Assembly: GCF_014656055.1 (NCBI RefSeq)
Contig: NZ_BNBR01000008.1
Coordinates: 305,110 to 369,109 of the forward strand
DNA length: 64,000 bases
Reading direction: 5' to 3'
DNA from: Streptomyces griseosporeus
GTDB taxonomy: Bacteria > Actinomycetota > Actinomycetes > Streptomycetales > Streptomycetaceae
The translations under genes were made by a program, and so were the position numbers. Under the pieces are notes generated by a model. The model ran no database searches. It saw only the letters and a list, made by a program, of their open reading frames with translations, and was not told where the DNA came from. This document shows, in pieces, positions 1-8,013 of this stretch. Every line of letters starts with the position of its first letter. Within the stretch, counting starts at the first letter, position 1.

Positions 1-50
1 CGCGCCGAGGCCGAGGCGGCCTGCGCGTCGGATGCGTGGAACGTGCTCAC
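1..50 (-). CDS. nuoD: NADH-quinone oxidoreductase subunit D, N-terminal fragment (runs off the window)
   Basis: A GTG codon at 50-48 overlaps the nuoC stop (TGA at 49-47) in the GTGA arrangement also seen between nuoB and nuoC. It opens a reading frame to the window edge ([10 protein letters not shown]...). Only about 16 residues are visible and they carry no family signature. The assignment rests on the conserved order nuoA-B-C-D and on translational coupling. NuoD is the 49-kDa-type subunit that helps form the quinone site of complex I. Confidence 0.55.
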   Translation of the reverse strand, partial: MSTFHASDAQAASASA

Positions 51-808
51 GAGTACGACCTCCGCTGGTCCGGAGCCGGGATCTGGGCGCCCTTGTACTC
101 GACGGGGATGCCGCCGAGGGGGTAGTCCTTGCGCTGCGGATGGCCCTGCCAGTCGTCCGGCATCATGATCCGCGTCAGGGCCGGGTGACCGTCGAAGACG
201 ATCCCGAAGAAGTCGTACGTCTCGCGCTCGTGCCAGTCGTTCGTCGGGTAGACGGAGACGAGGGAGGGGATGCGCGGGTCGCTGTCGGGGGCGCTGACCT
301 CCAGCCGGATCAGCCGGTTGTGGGTGATCGAGCGCAGGTGGTAGACGGCGTGCAGCTCGCGGCCCTTGTCGTTCGGGTAGTGGACGCCGCTGACGCCGGT
401 GCACAGCTCGAAGCGCAGGGCGGGGTCGTCGCGCAGGGTGCGGGCGACGCGGACGAGGTGCTCGCGCTCGATGTGGAAGGTCAGCTCGCCGCGGTCGACG
501 ACCGTCTTCTCGATGGCGTTGCCGGGGAGCAGTCCCTGCTCCTCCAGCGCGCCCTCCAGTTCGTCGGCGACCTCGTCGAACCAGCCGCCGTAGGGGCGGC
601 TCGCCGGTCCCGGGAGCCGGACCGAGCGGACCAGGCCGTCGTAGCCGGAGGTGTCCCCGCCGTTGTTGGCGCCGAACATGCCGCGCTGGACGCGGATCTC
701 CTCGCCGCCCTGGCCGCGCTGGCCGGGGAGGTTGGAGGCGGAGAGGTCCTTCTCGGGGTTCACCCCGTTCGACCCGTCCGCGCCGTGGGTGCCGTTGGCG
801 TCGCTCAC
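47..808 (-). CDS. nuoC: NADH-quinone oxidoreductase subunit C
   Basis: Peripheral-arm subunit of respiratory complex I (30-kDa type), which packs against NuoD next to the quinone-reducing end. The 253-residue product has an acidic, Gly-rich N-terminal extension of about 55 residues, common in actinobacterial NuoC. The family signature follows near the C-terminus: [16 protein letters not shown], then RIMMPDDW and the RKDYPLGG motif. The start is GTG at 808, because the stop of nuoB overlaps it by four bases (GTGA), which indicates translational coupling; reading further upstream only shadows nuoB. No hydrophobic segment is present, as expected for a soluble arm subunit. Confidence 0.95.
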   Translation of the reverse strand: MSDANGTHGADGSNGVNPEKDLSASNLPGQRGQGGEEIRVQRGMFGANNGGDTSGYDGLVRSVRLPGPASRPYGGWFDEVADELEGALEEQGLLPGNAIEKTVVDRGELTFHIEREHLVRVARTLRDDPALRFELCTGVSGVHYPNDKGRELHAVYHLRSITHNRLIRLEVSAPDSDPRIPSLVSVYPTNDWHERETYDFFGIVFDGHPALTRIMMPDDWQGHPQRKDYPLGGIPVEYKGAQIPAPDQRRSYS

Positions 809-1359
809 CGCAGCAGCCCCTTCATCTCGATGGTGGGCAGGGCCTTGAGCGCCGCTTCCTCCGCCTCGCGGGCCGCCTCCTCGGCGTTCACGCCGAGCTT
901 GGAGGACTGGATCTTCTGGTGGAGCTTGAGGATCGCGTCCATCAGCATCTCGGGCCGCGGCGGGCAGCCGGGCAGATAGATGTCCACGGGGACGATGTGG
1001 TCGACGCCCTGGACGATCGCGTAGTTGTTGAACATGCCGCCGGAGGAGGCGCACACGCCCATGGAGATGACCCACTTGGGGTTGGGCATCTGGTCGTAGA
1101 CCTGCCTCAGGACCGGCGCCATCTTCTGGCTGACCCGGCCGGCGACGATCATCAGGTCGGCCTGGCGCGGTGAGCCGCGGAAGACCTCCATGCCGAAGCG
1201 GGCCAGGTCGTAGCGGCCGGCGCCGGTGGTCATCATCTCGATGGCGCAGCAGGCCAGGCCGAAGGTGGCGGGGAAGACGGACGCCTTGCGCACCCAGCCC
1301 GCGGCCTGCTCGACGGTGGTCAGCAGGAATCCGCTCGGCAGCTTTTCTTCGAGTCCCAT
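805..1359 (-). CDS. nuoB: NADH-quinone oxidoreductase subunit B
   Basis: Carries the terminal iron-sulfur cluster N2 of complex I, the direct electron donor to quinone. The 184-residue product shows the expected cysteine ligands: the tandem pair in [11 protein letters not shown], the cysteine in [13 protein letters not shown], and the one in LPGCPPRPE. The ATG at 1359 fits the family's MGLEEKLP-type N-terminus, with GAGGGG about nine bases upstream. It lies 13 bp after nuoA and overlaps nuoC by four bases. The last 25 or so residues form an Ala/Glu-rich helix beyond the conserved core. Confidence 0.97.
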   Translation of the reverse strand: MGLEEKLPSGFLLTTVEQAAGWVRKASVFPATFGLACCAIEMMTTGAGRYDLARFGMEVFRGSPRQADLMIVAGRVSQKMAPVLRQVYDQMPNPKWVISMGVCASSGGMFNNYAIVQGVDHIVPVDIYLPGCPPRPEMLMDAILKLHQKIQSSKLGVNAEEAAREAEEAALKALPTIEMKGLLR

Positions 1360-1372
1360 GTCGTTAGGCCCC

Positions 1373-1732
1373 TCAGTCCCATTCCAGGCCGCCGCGCCGC
1401 CAGACATAGGCGTAGGCGACGAAGACGGTGAGCACGAAGAGCAGCATCTCCACGAGCCCGAACACACCCAGGGCGTCGAAGGTGACGGCCCACGGGTAGA
1501 GGAAGACGATCTCGATGTCGAAGACGATGAAGAGCATCGCCGTCAGGTAGTACTTGATGGGGAAGCGCCCGCCGCCGGCCGGCGTGGGGGTCGGCTCGAT
1601 ACCGCACTCGTAGGCTTCGAGCTTGGCGCGGTTGTACCGCTTCGGACCGATCAGCGTGGCCATGACCACGGAGAAGATCGCAAAGCCTGCCCCGAGGGCT
1701 CCCAGTACGAGGATGGGCGCATACGCGTTCAC
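1373..1732 (-). CDS. nuoA: NADH-quinone oxidoreductase subunit A
   Basis: Small membrane subunit of complex I at the junction between the peripheral and membrane arms. The 119-residue product has three hydrophobic segments (about residues 8-28, 63-83 and 88-110). It also has the conserved loop after the first helix, [12 protein letters not shown], which contains the cysteine that becomes exposed on deactivation of the enzyme in other organisms, and then [21 protein letters not shown]. The start is GTG at 1732. It is the first gene of the nuo operon, so the long non-coding region upstream should hold the operon promoter. Confidence 0.97.
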   Translation of the reverse strand: MNAYAPILVLGALGAGFAIFSVVMATLIGPKRYNRAKLEAYECGIEPTPTPAGGGRFPIKYYLTAMLFIVFDIEIVFLYPWAVTFDALGVFGLVEMLLFVLTVFVAYAYVWRRGGLEWD

Positions 1733-1839
1733 CGCTCCTCGCTCCTCTCAGTCGGCACTGACTGCTGGCGGTTTGCGTCGGGCTCACATCCGCCCCAACT
1801 GCCCCTCGAACCCCGCCCGCCCCGGCGAAGATCGGGAAC

Positions 1840-1857
1840 ATGTGAAGCAGGTCACAA
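1840..1857. promoter_or_regulatory. Rex operator (ROP) upstream of nuoA
   Basis: The 18-mer ATGTGAAGCAGGTCACAA matches the Rex consensus TTGTGAA-N4-TTCACAA at 12 of the 14 defined positions. The spacing is exact and the TGTGA/TCACA core is intact. It lies 108-125 bp upstream of the nuoA start. Rex is the NADH/NAD+-sensing repressor of Streptomyces, and the nuo operon is a known Rex target in S. coelicolor. The site is seen directly; binding is inferred. Confidence 0.8.
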
Positions 1858-2101
1858 GCCCAACCGCGTGCATCTTATGCCCGTGGGTCTGTGATCTGCG
1901 ACACGGGGTATTCCACAAGCTTTGTGATCTCCACCACCTGACGAACGATCATGAAGTCGGATGAGCAGTGATCTTCACACAGGAAGCGTCCGAGTGATCA
2001 CCAGAGGTGACATTTTCGCCAGTCCGGCCAGCTCAGAGGGGGCGTCTCCATATCAAGAGCTTTCCGTTGCATGCAAATTGGCGTTGGACTCGATCTCTTG
2101 G

Positions 2102-2119
2102 TAGAGGACGCGTTCACAC
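2102..2119. promoter_or_regulatory. Possible second, weaker Rex-like site
   Basis: TAGAGGACGCGTTCACAC matches the full Rex reference palindrome TTGTGAACGCGTTCACAA at 14 of 18 positions. The right half-site and the central ACGCG are perfect, but the left half is poor. It is about 370 bp from nuoA and 380 bp from the hydrolase start, so a role is uncertain. Confidence 0.25.
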
Positions 2120-2499
2120 ATCAGAGGGAGGTTCGGGTCGGAGTGTGGACGCGTGCGCGCGTTCACGAAGTCCCCGCAGTCGTGATCCGGCCGTGATCGC
2201 CGGCGCGGCACCCGCCGCGGACGCGGCCGCTCCGGTAATCGTTCCGTGACCTCCGCCACATCCATGAGAGGCCGATGAGAACCGGGCTTGGCCAACCACC
2301 CCAACCGATGGTAGGCCGGGGGCAATTCGGGCGTAATGACGAAAGTACGTGATCAAAGCCGTGTTGGCGGTCGTCCGCAATGTCCGTTACGGCGTCAATA
2401 AAGAGCGACGCGCCCGGGTTTCGGGCCCTCCGTTGAACAACTGTGGCGCAGCACACGTTTCTTGAAGGTATGGAGGAGCCCCTGGTACCGCTTGTACCC

Positions 2500-3318
2500 A
2501 TGTCCCACACCGCTCACATACGCAGCCACCGGAAGCCCCGCCGCAGCGCGTCTAAAATCGCGATGCGGGCCGGAGTTGCCGGTGGCGTCCTCAGCACCCT
2601 GGCAGTGGCCGGTGCGTCGGCCGCGGCGAACGCCGCCGAGTCGGAGACGACGCAGACCCTGGAACTGCCCGCCCTGACCGCCGACCTGTCCGCACAGGTC
2701 GCGCAGACGGCGGAGGCCACCGAGCTGGCAGCCGCCGACTACCAGCTGCAGGCAGAGCGTGACGCGGCCGCCGCGAAGGCCGCCAAGCAGGCCGCCAAGG
2801 ACCTCGCGGAGGCGAAGAAGAAGGCGGCCGAGGCCGCCGCCAAGAAGAAGGCCGAGGAGGCCGCCCGCAAGGCCGCCGCCGAGCGCGCCACGCGCAGCGC
2901 CGAGCGCACCACCCTCGCCGCCTCCGCCACCGCCGACGTCTCCACCAACGTCTCGGAGGCCACCGGTTCGGCCGCCGCGGTCGTGTCCTTCGTCAGGGCG
3001 CAGGTCGGCGACGCCTATGTCTCCGGCGGCACCGGCCCCAGCTCGTGGGACTGCTCCGGCCTCGTGCAGGCCGCCTTCAAGCAGGTCGGCATCGACCTGC
3101 CGCGCGTCTCGCAGGACCAGTCCACCGCCGGCACCCAGGTGTCGCTGGACAACCTGCAGCCGGGCGACATCCTCTACTGGGGCGGCGCGGGCAGCGCGTA
3201 CCACGTGGCGGTGTACGTCGGCGACGGCATGTTCGTCGGCGCGCAGAACCCGTCCACCGGCGTCGTCGAGCGGCCGCTGTCGTACGACCCGCCGTCCGGC
3301 GCGGTGCGGGTGCTCTGA
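2500..3318 (+). CDS. Secreted NlpC/P60 peptidoglycan endopeptidase
   Basis: Predicted exported cell-wall hydrolase that cuts peptide stems of peptidoglycan. From the ATG at 2500 the 272-residue product has an Arg-rich n-region, a hydrophobic core (AGVAGGVLSTLAVAGASAAA) and a signal-peptidase-like ANA-A site. An Ala/Lys/Glu-rich coiled-coil segment follows (about residues 75-130), then a C-terminal NlpC/P60 domain with the catalytic cysteine in WDCSGLVQ and the histidine in YHVAVYVG. The family layout matches RipA-like hydrolases. The start is uncertain: GTG 2443 and ATG 2470 are in frame, but neither they nor ATG 2500 has a well-placed ribosome site. I chose 2500 because it gives a normal-length signal peptide. 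Confidence 0.88.
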   Translation: MSHTAHIRSHRKPRRSASKIAMRAGVAGGVLSTLAVAGASAAANAAESETTQTLELPALTADLSAQVAQTAEATELAAADYQLQAERDAAAAKAAKQAAKDLAEAKKKAAEAAAKKKAEEAARKAAAERATRSAERTTLAASATADVSTNVSEATGSAAAVVSFVRAQVGDAYVSGGTGPSSWDCSGLVQAAFKQVGIDLPRVSQDQSTAGTQVSLDNLQPGDILYWGGAGSAYHVAVYVGDGMFVGAQNPSTGVVERPLSYDPPSGAVRVL

Positions 3319-3347
3319 GCGCTCACCGCACCCACTGAACGCCGCAA

Positions 3348-3375
3348 GGGCCGCAGCCTCCCCGGGCAGCGGCCC
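3348..3375 (+). terminator. Stem-loop after the NlpC/P60 gene
   Basis: A perfect 7-bp stem (GGGCCGC at 3348-3354 with GCGGCCC at 3369-3375) closes a 14-nt loop, 29 bp after the stop codon. There is no clear U tract, which is common for Streptomyces terminators. Confidence 0.5.
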
Positions 3376-3495
3376 TCAGGCGTCTCCTGACGCGTCCCTT
3401 GAGGCGTCTCCCGCTGCGGCTGCCGATGCGGCTGCTGACATGCTCGGGGCGGGCCCGTCGACCGGCGGCCCGACCCGAGACGAAGGAGAGACGTC

Positions 3496-4122
3496 ATGCC
3501 GAGCGTGTTCGTACAGGGCAGGCCCGTCGACACCTACCCGCCGTTCGCGCCCGAGGCGCGGCGCGGCGTGGTGCGGCGCATCACCGAGGCCGGCGAGGAG
3601 GTGCTGCACAGGCCCTGCCGGGACGTGACCGAGTTCGGGCCCGACCTGGCGGCGCTCGTCGACGACATGTTCCGCACGATGTACGTGGCCGACGGAGCGG
3701 GCCTGGCGGCGAATCAGGTGGGCGTCGATCTCCGCCTGTTCGTGTACGACTGCCTCGACGACGACGGTGTCCGACATGTCGGGCACATCGTCAATCCGGT
3801 GCTGGAGACGCCCGTGAGCGGACGGCGGCTGCTGGAGGAGGGCGAGGGCTGCCTGTCGGTGCCGGGCGCCGTGATGGACGTACCGCGGCCGGACCGGGCC
3901 GTCGTGCGGGGGCTGGACAAGGACGGCCACCCGCTCGTCGTCGAGGGCACGGGCTACTTCGCGCGCTGCCTGGCCCACGAGACCGACCACACCCACGGGC
4001 ATCTCTACCTCGACCGGCTCTCGAAGCGGGACAAGAAGGACGCCCTGCGGCAGATGGCGGACCGGCGGGACGAGGTCTACGCCCGCCGGGCCGCCAAGGC
4101 CGAGGCGATGGACCGGGACTGA
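3496..4122 (+). CDS. def: Peptide deformylase
   Basis: Metalloenzyme that removes the N-formyl group from nascent proteins. All three family motifs are present in the 208-residue product: GAGLAANQVG (motif 1), EGCLSVPG with the metal-binding cysteine (motif 2) and HETDH (motif 3, with the two metal histidines and the catalytic glutamate). The ATG at 3496 is preceded by GAAGGAGAG at suitable spacing. The C-terminal tail after the HETDH helix is charged (KRDKKDALRQ...), as in other actinobacterial copies. It appears monocistronic and converges on the flavoprotein gene at 4207. Streptomyces usually carry several def paralogues, so which copy this is cannot be told from the window. Confidence 0.93.
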   Translation: MPSVFVQGRPVDTYPPFAPEARRGVVRRITEAGEEVLHRPCRDVTEFGPDLAALVDDMFRTMYVADGAGLAANQVGVDLRLFVYDCLDDDGVRHVGHIVNPVLETPVSGRRLLEEGEGCLSVPGAVMDVPRPDRAVVRGLDKDGHPLVVEGTGYFARCLAHETDHTHGHLYLDRLSKRDKKDALRQMADRRDEVYARRAAKAEAMDRD

Positions 4123-4181
4123 CAGCCGGCCGGGGCCGGCCCGCTGGGAGACGCTGAGCCGGGCCCGGCCCTGGAGCATGG

Positions 4182-4206
4182 GCCCCGCCCGCATCCCCGG
4201 CGGGGC
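4182..4206 (-). terminator. Terminator of the geranylgeranyl-reductase-type gene
   Basis: A perfect 8-bp stem (GCCCCGCC at 4182-4189 with GGCGGGGC at 4199-4206) lies immediately after the minus-strand stop codon at 4207. The flanking 4123-4175 segment is also rich in GGCC-type inverted repeats, so it may work in both directions between these convergent genes. Confidence 0.55.
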
Positions 4207-5499
4207 TCAGGCCTTCGGGGCCACCCGGCTCAGGCCGTTGATGATGCGGTCCATCGCGTCGCCGCCGGTCGGGTCGGTGAGGTTGGCGAGCAGCTTGAGG
4301 GTGAACTTCATCAGCATCGGGTGGCTCAGACCGCGCTGGGTGGCGATCTGCATGACCTTCGGGTTGCCGATGAGCTTCACGAAGGCGCGGCCGAGCGTGT
4401 AGTAGCCGCCGTAGGTGTCCTTGAGGATGCGCGGGTAGCGCTGCAGGGCGAGTTCCCGCTGGCCGGGGGTGGCGCGGGCGTGGGCCTGGACGATGACGTC
4501 GGCGGCGAGCTGGCCGGACTCCATGGCGTAGGCGATGCCCTCGCCGTTGAAGGGGTTCACCAGGCCGCCGGCGTCGCCGACGAGGAGGAGGCCCTTGGTG
4601 TAGTGCGGCTGCCGGTTGAAGGCCATGGGCAGGGCGGCGCCGCGGATCGGGCCGGTCATGTTCTCCGGGGTGTAGCCCCAGTCCTCCGGCATGGAGGCGC
4701 ACCAGGCCTTCAGCACCTCGCGCCAGTCCAGCTCCTTGAAGGAGTCGGAGGTGTTGAGGACGCCGAGGCCGACGTTGGAGGTGCCGTCGCCCATGCCGAA
4801 GATCCAGCCGTAGCCGGGCAGCAGGCGGTCCTGCGGGCCGCGGCGGTCCCACAGCTCCAGCCAGGACTCCAGGTAGTCGTCGTCGTGGCGGGGCGAGGTG
4901 AAGTACGTCCGCACGGCGACGCCCATCGGACGGTCCTCGCGCCGGTGCAGGCCCATCGCCAGGGACAGCCGGGTGGAGTTGCCGTCGGCGGCGACGACGA
5001 GCGGCGCGTGGAAGGTGACCTCGCGCTTGTCCTCGCCGAGCTTGGCGGTGACGCCGGTGATGCGGCCGGTGCGGTCGTCGACGATCGGCCCGCTGACGTT
5101 GCAGCGCTCGAAGAGCCGGGCGCCCGCCTTCTGGGCGTTGCGGGCGAGCTGCTCGTCGAAGTCGTCGCGCTTGCGGACGAGGCCGTAGTCGGGGAAGGAG
5201 GCGAGATCCGGCCAGTCCAGCTGGAGGCGCACCCCGCCGCCGATGATCCTCAGGCCCTTGTTGCGCAGCCAGCCGGCCTCTTCGGAGATGTCGATGCCCA
5301 TCGCCACGAGCTGCTTGACGGCGCGCGGGGTGAGCCCGTCGCCGCAGACCTTCTCGCGCGGGAACTCGGTCTTCTCCAGGAGCAGGACGTCGAGTCCGGA
5401 CTTGGCGAGGTGGTACGCCGTCGTGGAGCCGGCCGGCCCCGCGCCCACGACGATCACATCGGCGGTGTTCTCGGAGAGGGGCTCGGTCACGACGGTCAC
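4207..5499 (-). CDS. Geranylgeranyl reductase family FAD-dependent oxidoreductase (menaquinone side-chain reductase-like)
   Basis: The 430-residue flavoprotein begins with a classical FAD-binding motif, DVIVVGAGPAGSTTAYHL, followed by VLLLEK. It has the family motif REKVCGDGLTPRAV and a second nucleotide-contact motif, LLVGDAGGLVNPFNGEGI. Geranylgeranyl reductases saturate isoprenoid double bonds. The mycobacterial relative MenJ reduces the menaquinone tail, and Streptomyces make partly hydrogenated menaquinones. With menG about 650 bp away and nuo nearby, menaquinone tail reduction is the most likely role, but this is inferred. The start at 5499 follows AT-rich DNA with a weak ribosome site. 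The gene is divergent from the GNAT gene. Confidence 0.85.
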   Translation of the reverse strand: MTVVTEPLSENTADVIVVGAGPAGSTTAYHLAKSGLDVLLLEKTEFPREKVCGDGLTPRAVKQLVAMGIDISEEAGWLRNKGLRIIGGGVRLQLDWPDLASFPDYGLVRKRDDFDEQLARNAQKAGARLFERCNVSGPIVDDRTGRITGVTAKLGEDKREVTFHAPLVVAADGNSTRLSLAMGLHRREDRPMGVAVRTYFTSPRHDDDYLESWLELWDRRGPQDRLLPGYGWIFGMGDGTSNVGLGVLNTSDSFKELDWREVLKAWCASMPEDWGYTPENMTGPIRGAALPMAFNRQPHYTKGLLLVGDAGGLVNPFNGEGIAYAMESGQLAADVIVQAHARATPGQRELALQRYPRILKDTYGGYYTLGRAFVKLIGNPKVMQIATQRGLSHPMLMKFTLKLLANLTDPTGGDAMDRIINGLSRVAPKA

Positions 5500-5596
5500 G
5501 GCGGGATCTCCCCAAGTAAGAAATCTGTGTGCCGAGGGGCACTGGACATGGGCAGTCTATTCAGCGGCAACGACCGACCGGCTGAAGGGCTGCCCC

Positions 5597-6103
5597 GTGA
5601 ACCGAACTCTCCCCGTGGTACGGCTGCGTGTCCCCACCGACGAGGACGCCGTGGCCTGGCACCGGGTCTTCGACCACCCGGACGTCATGGAGTTCCACGG
5701 CGGGAGGTCCGCCGAGCTGTCCGTCTACGAGGAGCTCACCGCCCGCCAGCGCCGGCACGACGCCGAGCTGGGCTTCTGCCTGTGGACGATGCTGGACGAG
5801 GAGGACCGGGTCATCGGGTTCACCGGCGCCCAGCCGTGGCCGCACGCGTGGGGACCGGCCGGCGAGATCGAGATCGGCTGGCGGCTCGGGCGGGACCACT
5901 GGGGCAAGGGGTACGTCACGGCGGCGGCGCGGATGACACTGGAACGGGTGCGCGCGGCGGGCGTCGGCAGCGTGGTGGCGATGGTGGACGCGCGGAACGC
6001 CCGCTCGATCGCGGTGACCGAGCGGCTGGGGATGCGGCTCGCGCAGACGTACACGACGCCGGCGTCGCAGCGGCAGGGGCACTGCTTCCGGCTGGAGCTG
6101 TGA
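5597..6103 (+). CDS. GNAT family N-acetyltransferase (RimJ/RimL-like)
   Basis: Predicted acetyl-CoA-dependent N-acyltransferase of 168 residues. The N-terminus (RTLPVVRLRVPTDEDAVAWHRVF) and the sequence GEIEIGWRLGRDHWGKGYVTAAARMTLE match RimJ/RimL-type GNAT proteins. The GKGYVTAAA stretch corresponds to the pyrophosphate-binding motif A, and NARSIAVTERLGMRL to motif B. GTG 5597 was chosen because AAGGG lies seven bases upstream and the conserved domain begins directly after it; the frame stays open far upstream only as the antisense of the reductase gene. The substrate is unknown. It converges with menG, leaving 26 bp between stops. Confidence 0.85.
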   Translation: MNRTLPVVRLRVPTDEDAVAWHRVFDHPDVMEFHGGRSAELSVYEELTARQRRHDAELGFCLWTMLDEEDRVIGFTGAQPWPHAWGPAGEIEIGWRLGRDHWGKGYVTAAARMTLERVRAAGVGSVVAMVDARNARSIAVTERLGMRLAQTYTTPASQRQGHCFRLEL

Positions 6104-6129
6104 CGCCCTTCGTCCGTGACCAGTCGTGG

Positions 6130-6822
6130 CTACGCCTTGAAGCCCCGGTGCAGGGTGACGATCCCGCCGGTCAGGTTCCGCCAGGCCACCTTCGACCAGC
6201 CGGCCTTCTGCAGCCGCTGGGCGAGGGCGGGCTGGTCGGGCCAGGCGCGGATGGACTCGGCGAGGTAGACGTAGGCGTCGGGGTTGGAGGACACCGCGCG
6301 GGCGATGGGCGGCAGCGCGCGCATCAGGTACTCGGTGTACACGGTCCGGAACGGCGCCCACGTCGGATGCGAGAACTCGCAGATCACGACGCGTCCGCCG
6401 GGCCGGGTCACCCGGTGCATCTCGCGCAGGGCGGTGTCGAAGTCCCGCACGTTGCGCAGCCCGAAGGAGATCGTCACCGCGTCGAAGGTGTCGTCCTTGA
6501 ACGGCAGCCGCGTCGCGTCGCCCGCGGTGAACGGCAGCCACGCGTGGCGCTTCTTGCCGACCTGGAGCATGCCGAGCGAGAAGTCGCAGGGGACGACGTA
6601 CGCGCCGGTGCGGGCGAAGGGCAGCGAGGAGGTGGCCGTACCGGCGGCGAGGTCGAGGACCTTCTGCGCCGGCCGGGCGTCGACGGCCTTCGCCACCTCC
6701 CTGCGCCACAGCCGGGCCTGGCCCAGGGACAGCACGTCGTTGGTCAGGTCGTACCGTTCCGCCACGTCGTCGAACATCGAGGCGACTTCGTGCGGCTGCT
6801 TGTCCAGGGATGCGCGGGTCAC
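6130..6822 (-). CDS. menG: Demethylmenaquinone methyltransferase
   Basis: Catalyses the last ring step of menaquinone synthesis, transferring a methyl group from S-adenosylmethionine to demethylmenaquinone. The 230-residue product has the UbiE/MenG hallmarks: [19 protein letters not shown] near the N-terminus, SAM motif [11 protein letters not shown], the ISFGLRNV motif, [19 protein letters not shown], and a C-terminal [14 protein letters not shown]. Start is GTG at 6822. It uses the product of the UbiA-type prenyltransferase encoded at 31194-32096, so the late pathway is split over two loci in this window. Confidence 0.95.
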   Translation of the reverse strand: MTRASLDKQPHEVASMFDDVAERYDLTNDVLSLGQARLWRREVAKAVDARPAQKVLDLAAGTATSSLPFARTGAYVVPCDFSLGMLQVGKKRHAWLPFTAGDATRLPFKDDTFDAVTISFGLRNVRDFDTALREMHRVTRPGGRVVICEFSHPTWAPFRTVYTEYLMRALPPIARAVSSNPDAYVYLAESIRAWPDQPALAQRLQKAGWSKVAWRNLTGGIVTLHRGFKA

Positions 6823-6857
6823 GCCGCCATTGTTGCAGTACGCCCGTCAGCCCCGGG

Positions 6858-8006
6858 TCAGGGGAGCAGCTTCGGCCTCTTCCGCGCCGCGACGTCCTCC
6901 ACCCAGCCGCAGGCCAGGACGGACACCGCGATCAGCACCCAGCCGACGCCGAACAGGAACCACTGGCTGTCCAGCGGCAGGTACGTCTCGAAGGCGGGCA
7001 CGTTCCAGAACGCGTCGATCAGCGGGACGGCGAGGACGAGGGCCAGCTCGTGCCAGAGGTAGATCGTCACGGCACGCGCGTTGAAGACGGTGACCAGGCG
7101 GTTCAGCCGGCGGTACCGGGCCAGCCCGGCGAGGTCGACGCCGAGGCGGGCCTTGGTCCACATCAGCAGCGTCACGAACCCGGCCGACCAGAAGGCCTGC
7201 GCGAGCGGGATGTCGTCGAGGTCGTAGGTGCCGTACGCGGCCTGGTGGGCGAGGGCGTACCAGCCGCCGAAGGCCAGCGCGGCCAGGGACAGGACGACGA
7301 CCGGGCCGGGGCGCAGCCGGGCGAGGACGCCGTCGCGGTGGGCGAAGCCGAGCAGCCAGCAGAACAGGTACGTCGCCAGGTCCAGCAGGGCGGTGCCGAG
7401 CCGGTCGTCGGGGGGCTGCCGGACGTACTGGAAGACCAGGACCGGGGCGAGGGAGAGCAGCAGGACGGGGACCGGGGCGAGGCGGAAGATCCGCAGGAGG
7501 AGCGGGGACAGGAGGACGAACCAGAGGTAGGTGCGCAGGTACCAGAGGATCTCCCAGGCCTGCTCGCCCCAGGCGTTGCCGGGCGGGTCGCCCAGCGGGA
7601 CGACCCAGAAGACGATCTGCGGGCCCGGCATCCAGCCGTGGACGAGCATCGCGGTGACCACGAAGACGCCCCAGAACCAGAACGGGGGCAGGAGCCGGCG
7701 GAGGCGTCCCCTGATCACCTGCGGGGCGGGGCGCTCCAGGGACTTGGCCATCAGGGTGCCGGCGAGGGCGAACATGACGCCCATGGAGGGGAACGCCATG
7801 GCGGCCCAGGGCCAGCCGAAGGTGTGGTAGGCGACGACGCGTACGAGTGCGAGCGCCCTCAGGGTGTCGAAGTAGCGGTCTCTCACCCGGGCGTCGGTCG
7901 AGGCCGTGCCCGGCGCTGGTGGCTGTGCCCACCCGTTCCGCCCTGCGGAACGACTGCCCACAGCCGGGCCCGGGTCGGCGGGCGGGGTGCCGCCTCTCCT
8001 GTGCAT
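6858..8006 (-). CDS. Acyltransferase 3 family membrane protein
   Basis: Integral membrane O-acyltransferase of the OafA/YrhL type, expected to acylate an exported sugar polymer or glycolipid. After a Pro/Gly-rich N-terminal tail of about 40 residues comes the family entry motif RDRYFDTLRALALVRVVAYHTFGW, with the conserved histidine in AYH. About ten hydrophobic segments follow, including a second conserved motif region (VTIYLWHELALVLAVPL). ATG 8006 fits a GAGG ribosome site better than GTG 8012. The gene starts a few bases after the stop of the deacetylase/glycosyltransferase gene, so the two are co-transcribed. That supports a role in modifying the polymer the latter makes. Confidence 0.85.
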   Translation of the reverse strand: MHRRGGTPPADPGPAVGSRSAGRNGWAQPPAPGTASTDARVRDRYFDTLRALALVRVVAYHTFGWPWAAMAFPSMGVMFALAGTLMAKSLERPAPQVIRGRLRRLLPPFWFWGVFVVTAMLVHGWMPGPQIVFWVVPLGDPPGNAWGEQAWEILWYLRTYLWFVLLSPLLLRIFRLAPVPVLLLSLAPVLVFQYVRQPPDDRLGTALLDLATYLFCWLLGFAHRDGVLARLRPGPVVVLSLAALAFGGWYALAHQAAYGTYDLDDIPLAQAFWSAGFVTLLMWTKARLGVDLAGLARYRRLNRLVTVFNARAVTIYLWHELALVLAVPLIDAFWNVPAFETYLPLDSQWFLFGVGWVLIAVSVLACGWVEDVAARKRPKLLP

Positions 8007-8013
8007 CCCCACC

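Larger units (their letters stand above)
1733..2499. other. Divergent intergenic region between nuoA and the NlpC/P60 gene
   Basis: About 770 bp without a credible gene; the short open frames here lack ribosome-binding sites and recognisable protein content. The AT content is clearly higher than in the flanking genes (about 1840-2120 and 2330-2400), as expected for promoter DNA. It contains the Rex-type operator at 1840-1857 and a weaker partial match at 2102-2119. I searched for a ydaO (c-di-AMP) riboswitch, which precedes some Streptomyces cell-wall hydrolase genes, and did not find its conserved blocks. I could not assign -35/-10 boxes with confidence. Confidence 0.6.

Noticed and set aside
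1733-2499. Possible ydaO-type riboswitch upstream of the NlpC/P60 gene
   Set aside because: The conserved sequence blocks expected for this motif were not found in the region; only ordinary AT-richer promoter DNA is seen.
4321-7062. Very long plus-strand open frame opposite the reductase, GNAT and menG genes
   Set aside because: It is an antisense artefact of GC-rich codon use; its translation has repetitive Gly/Ala/Val composition without domains, while the opposite strand encodes clear families.
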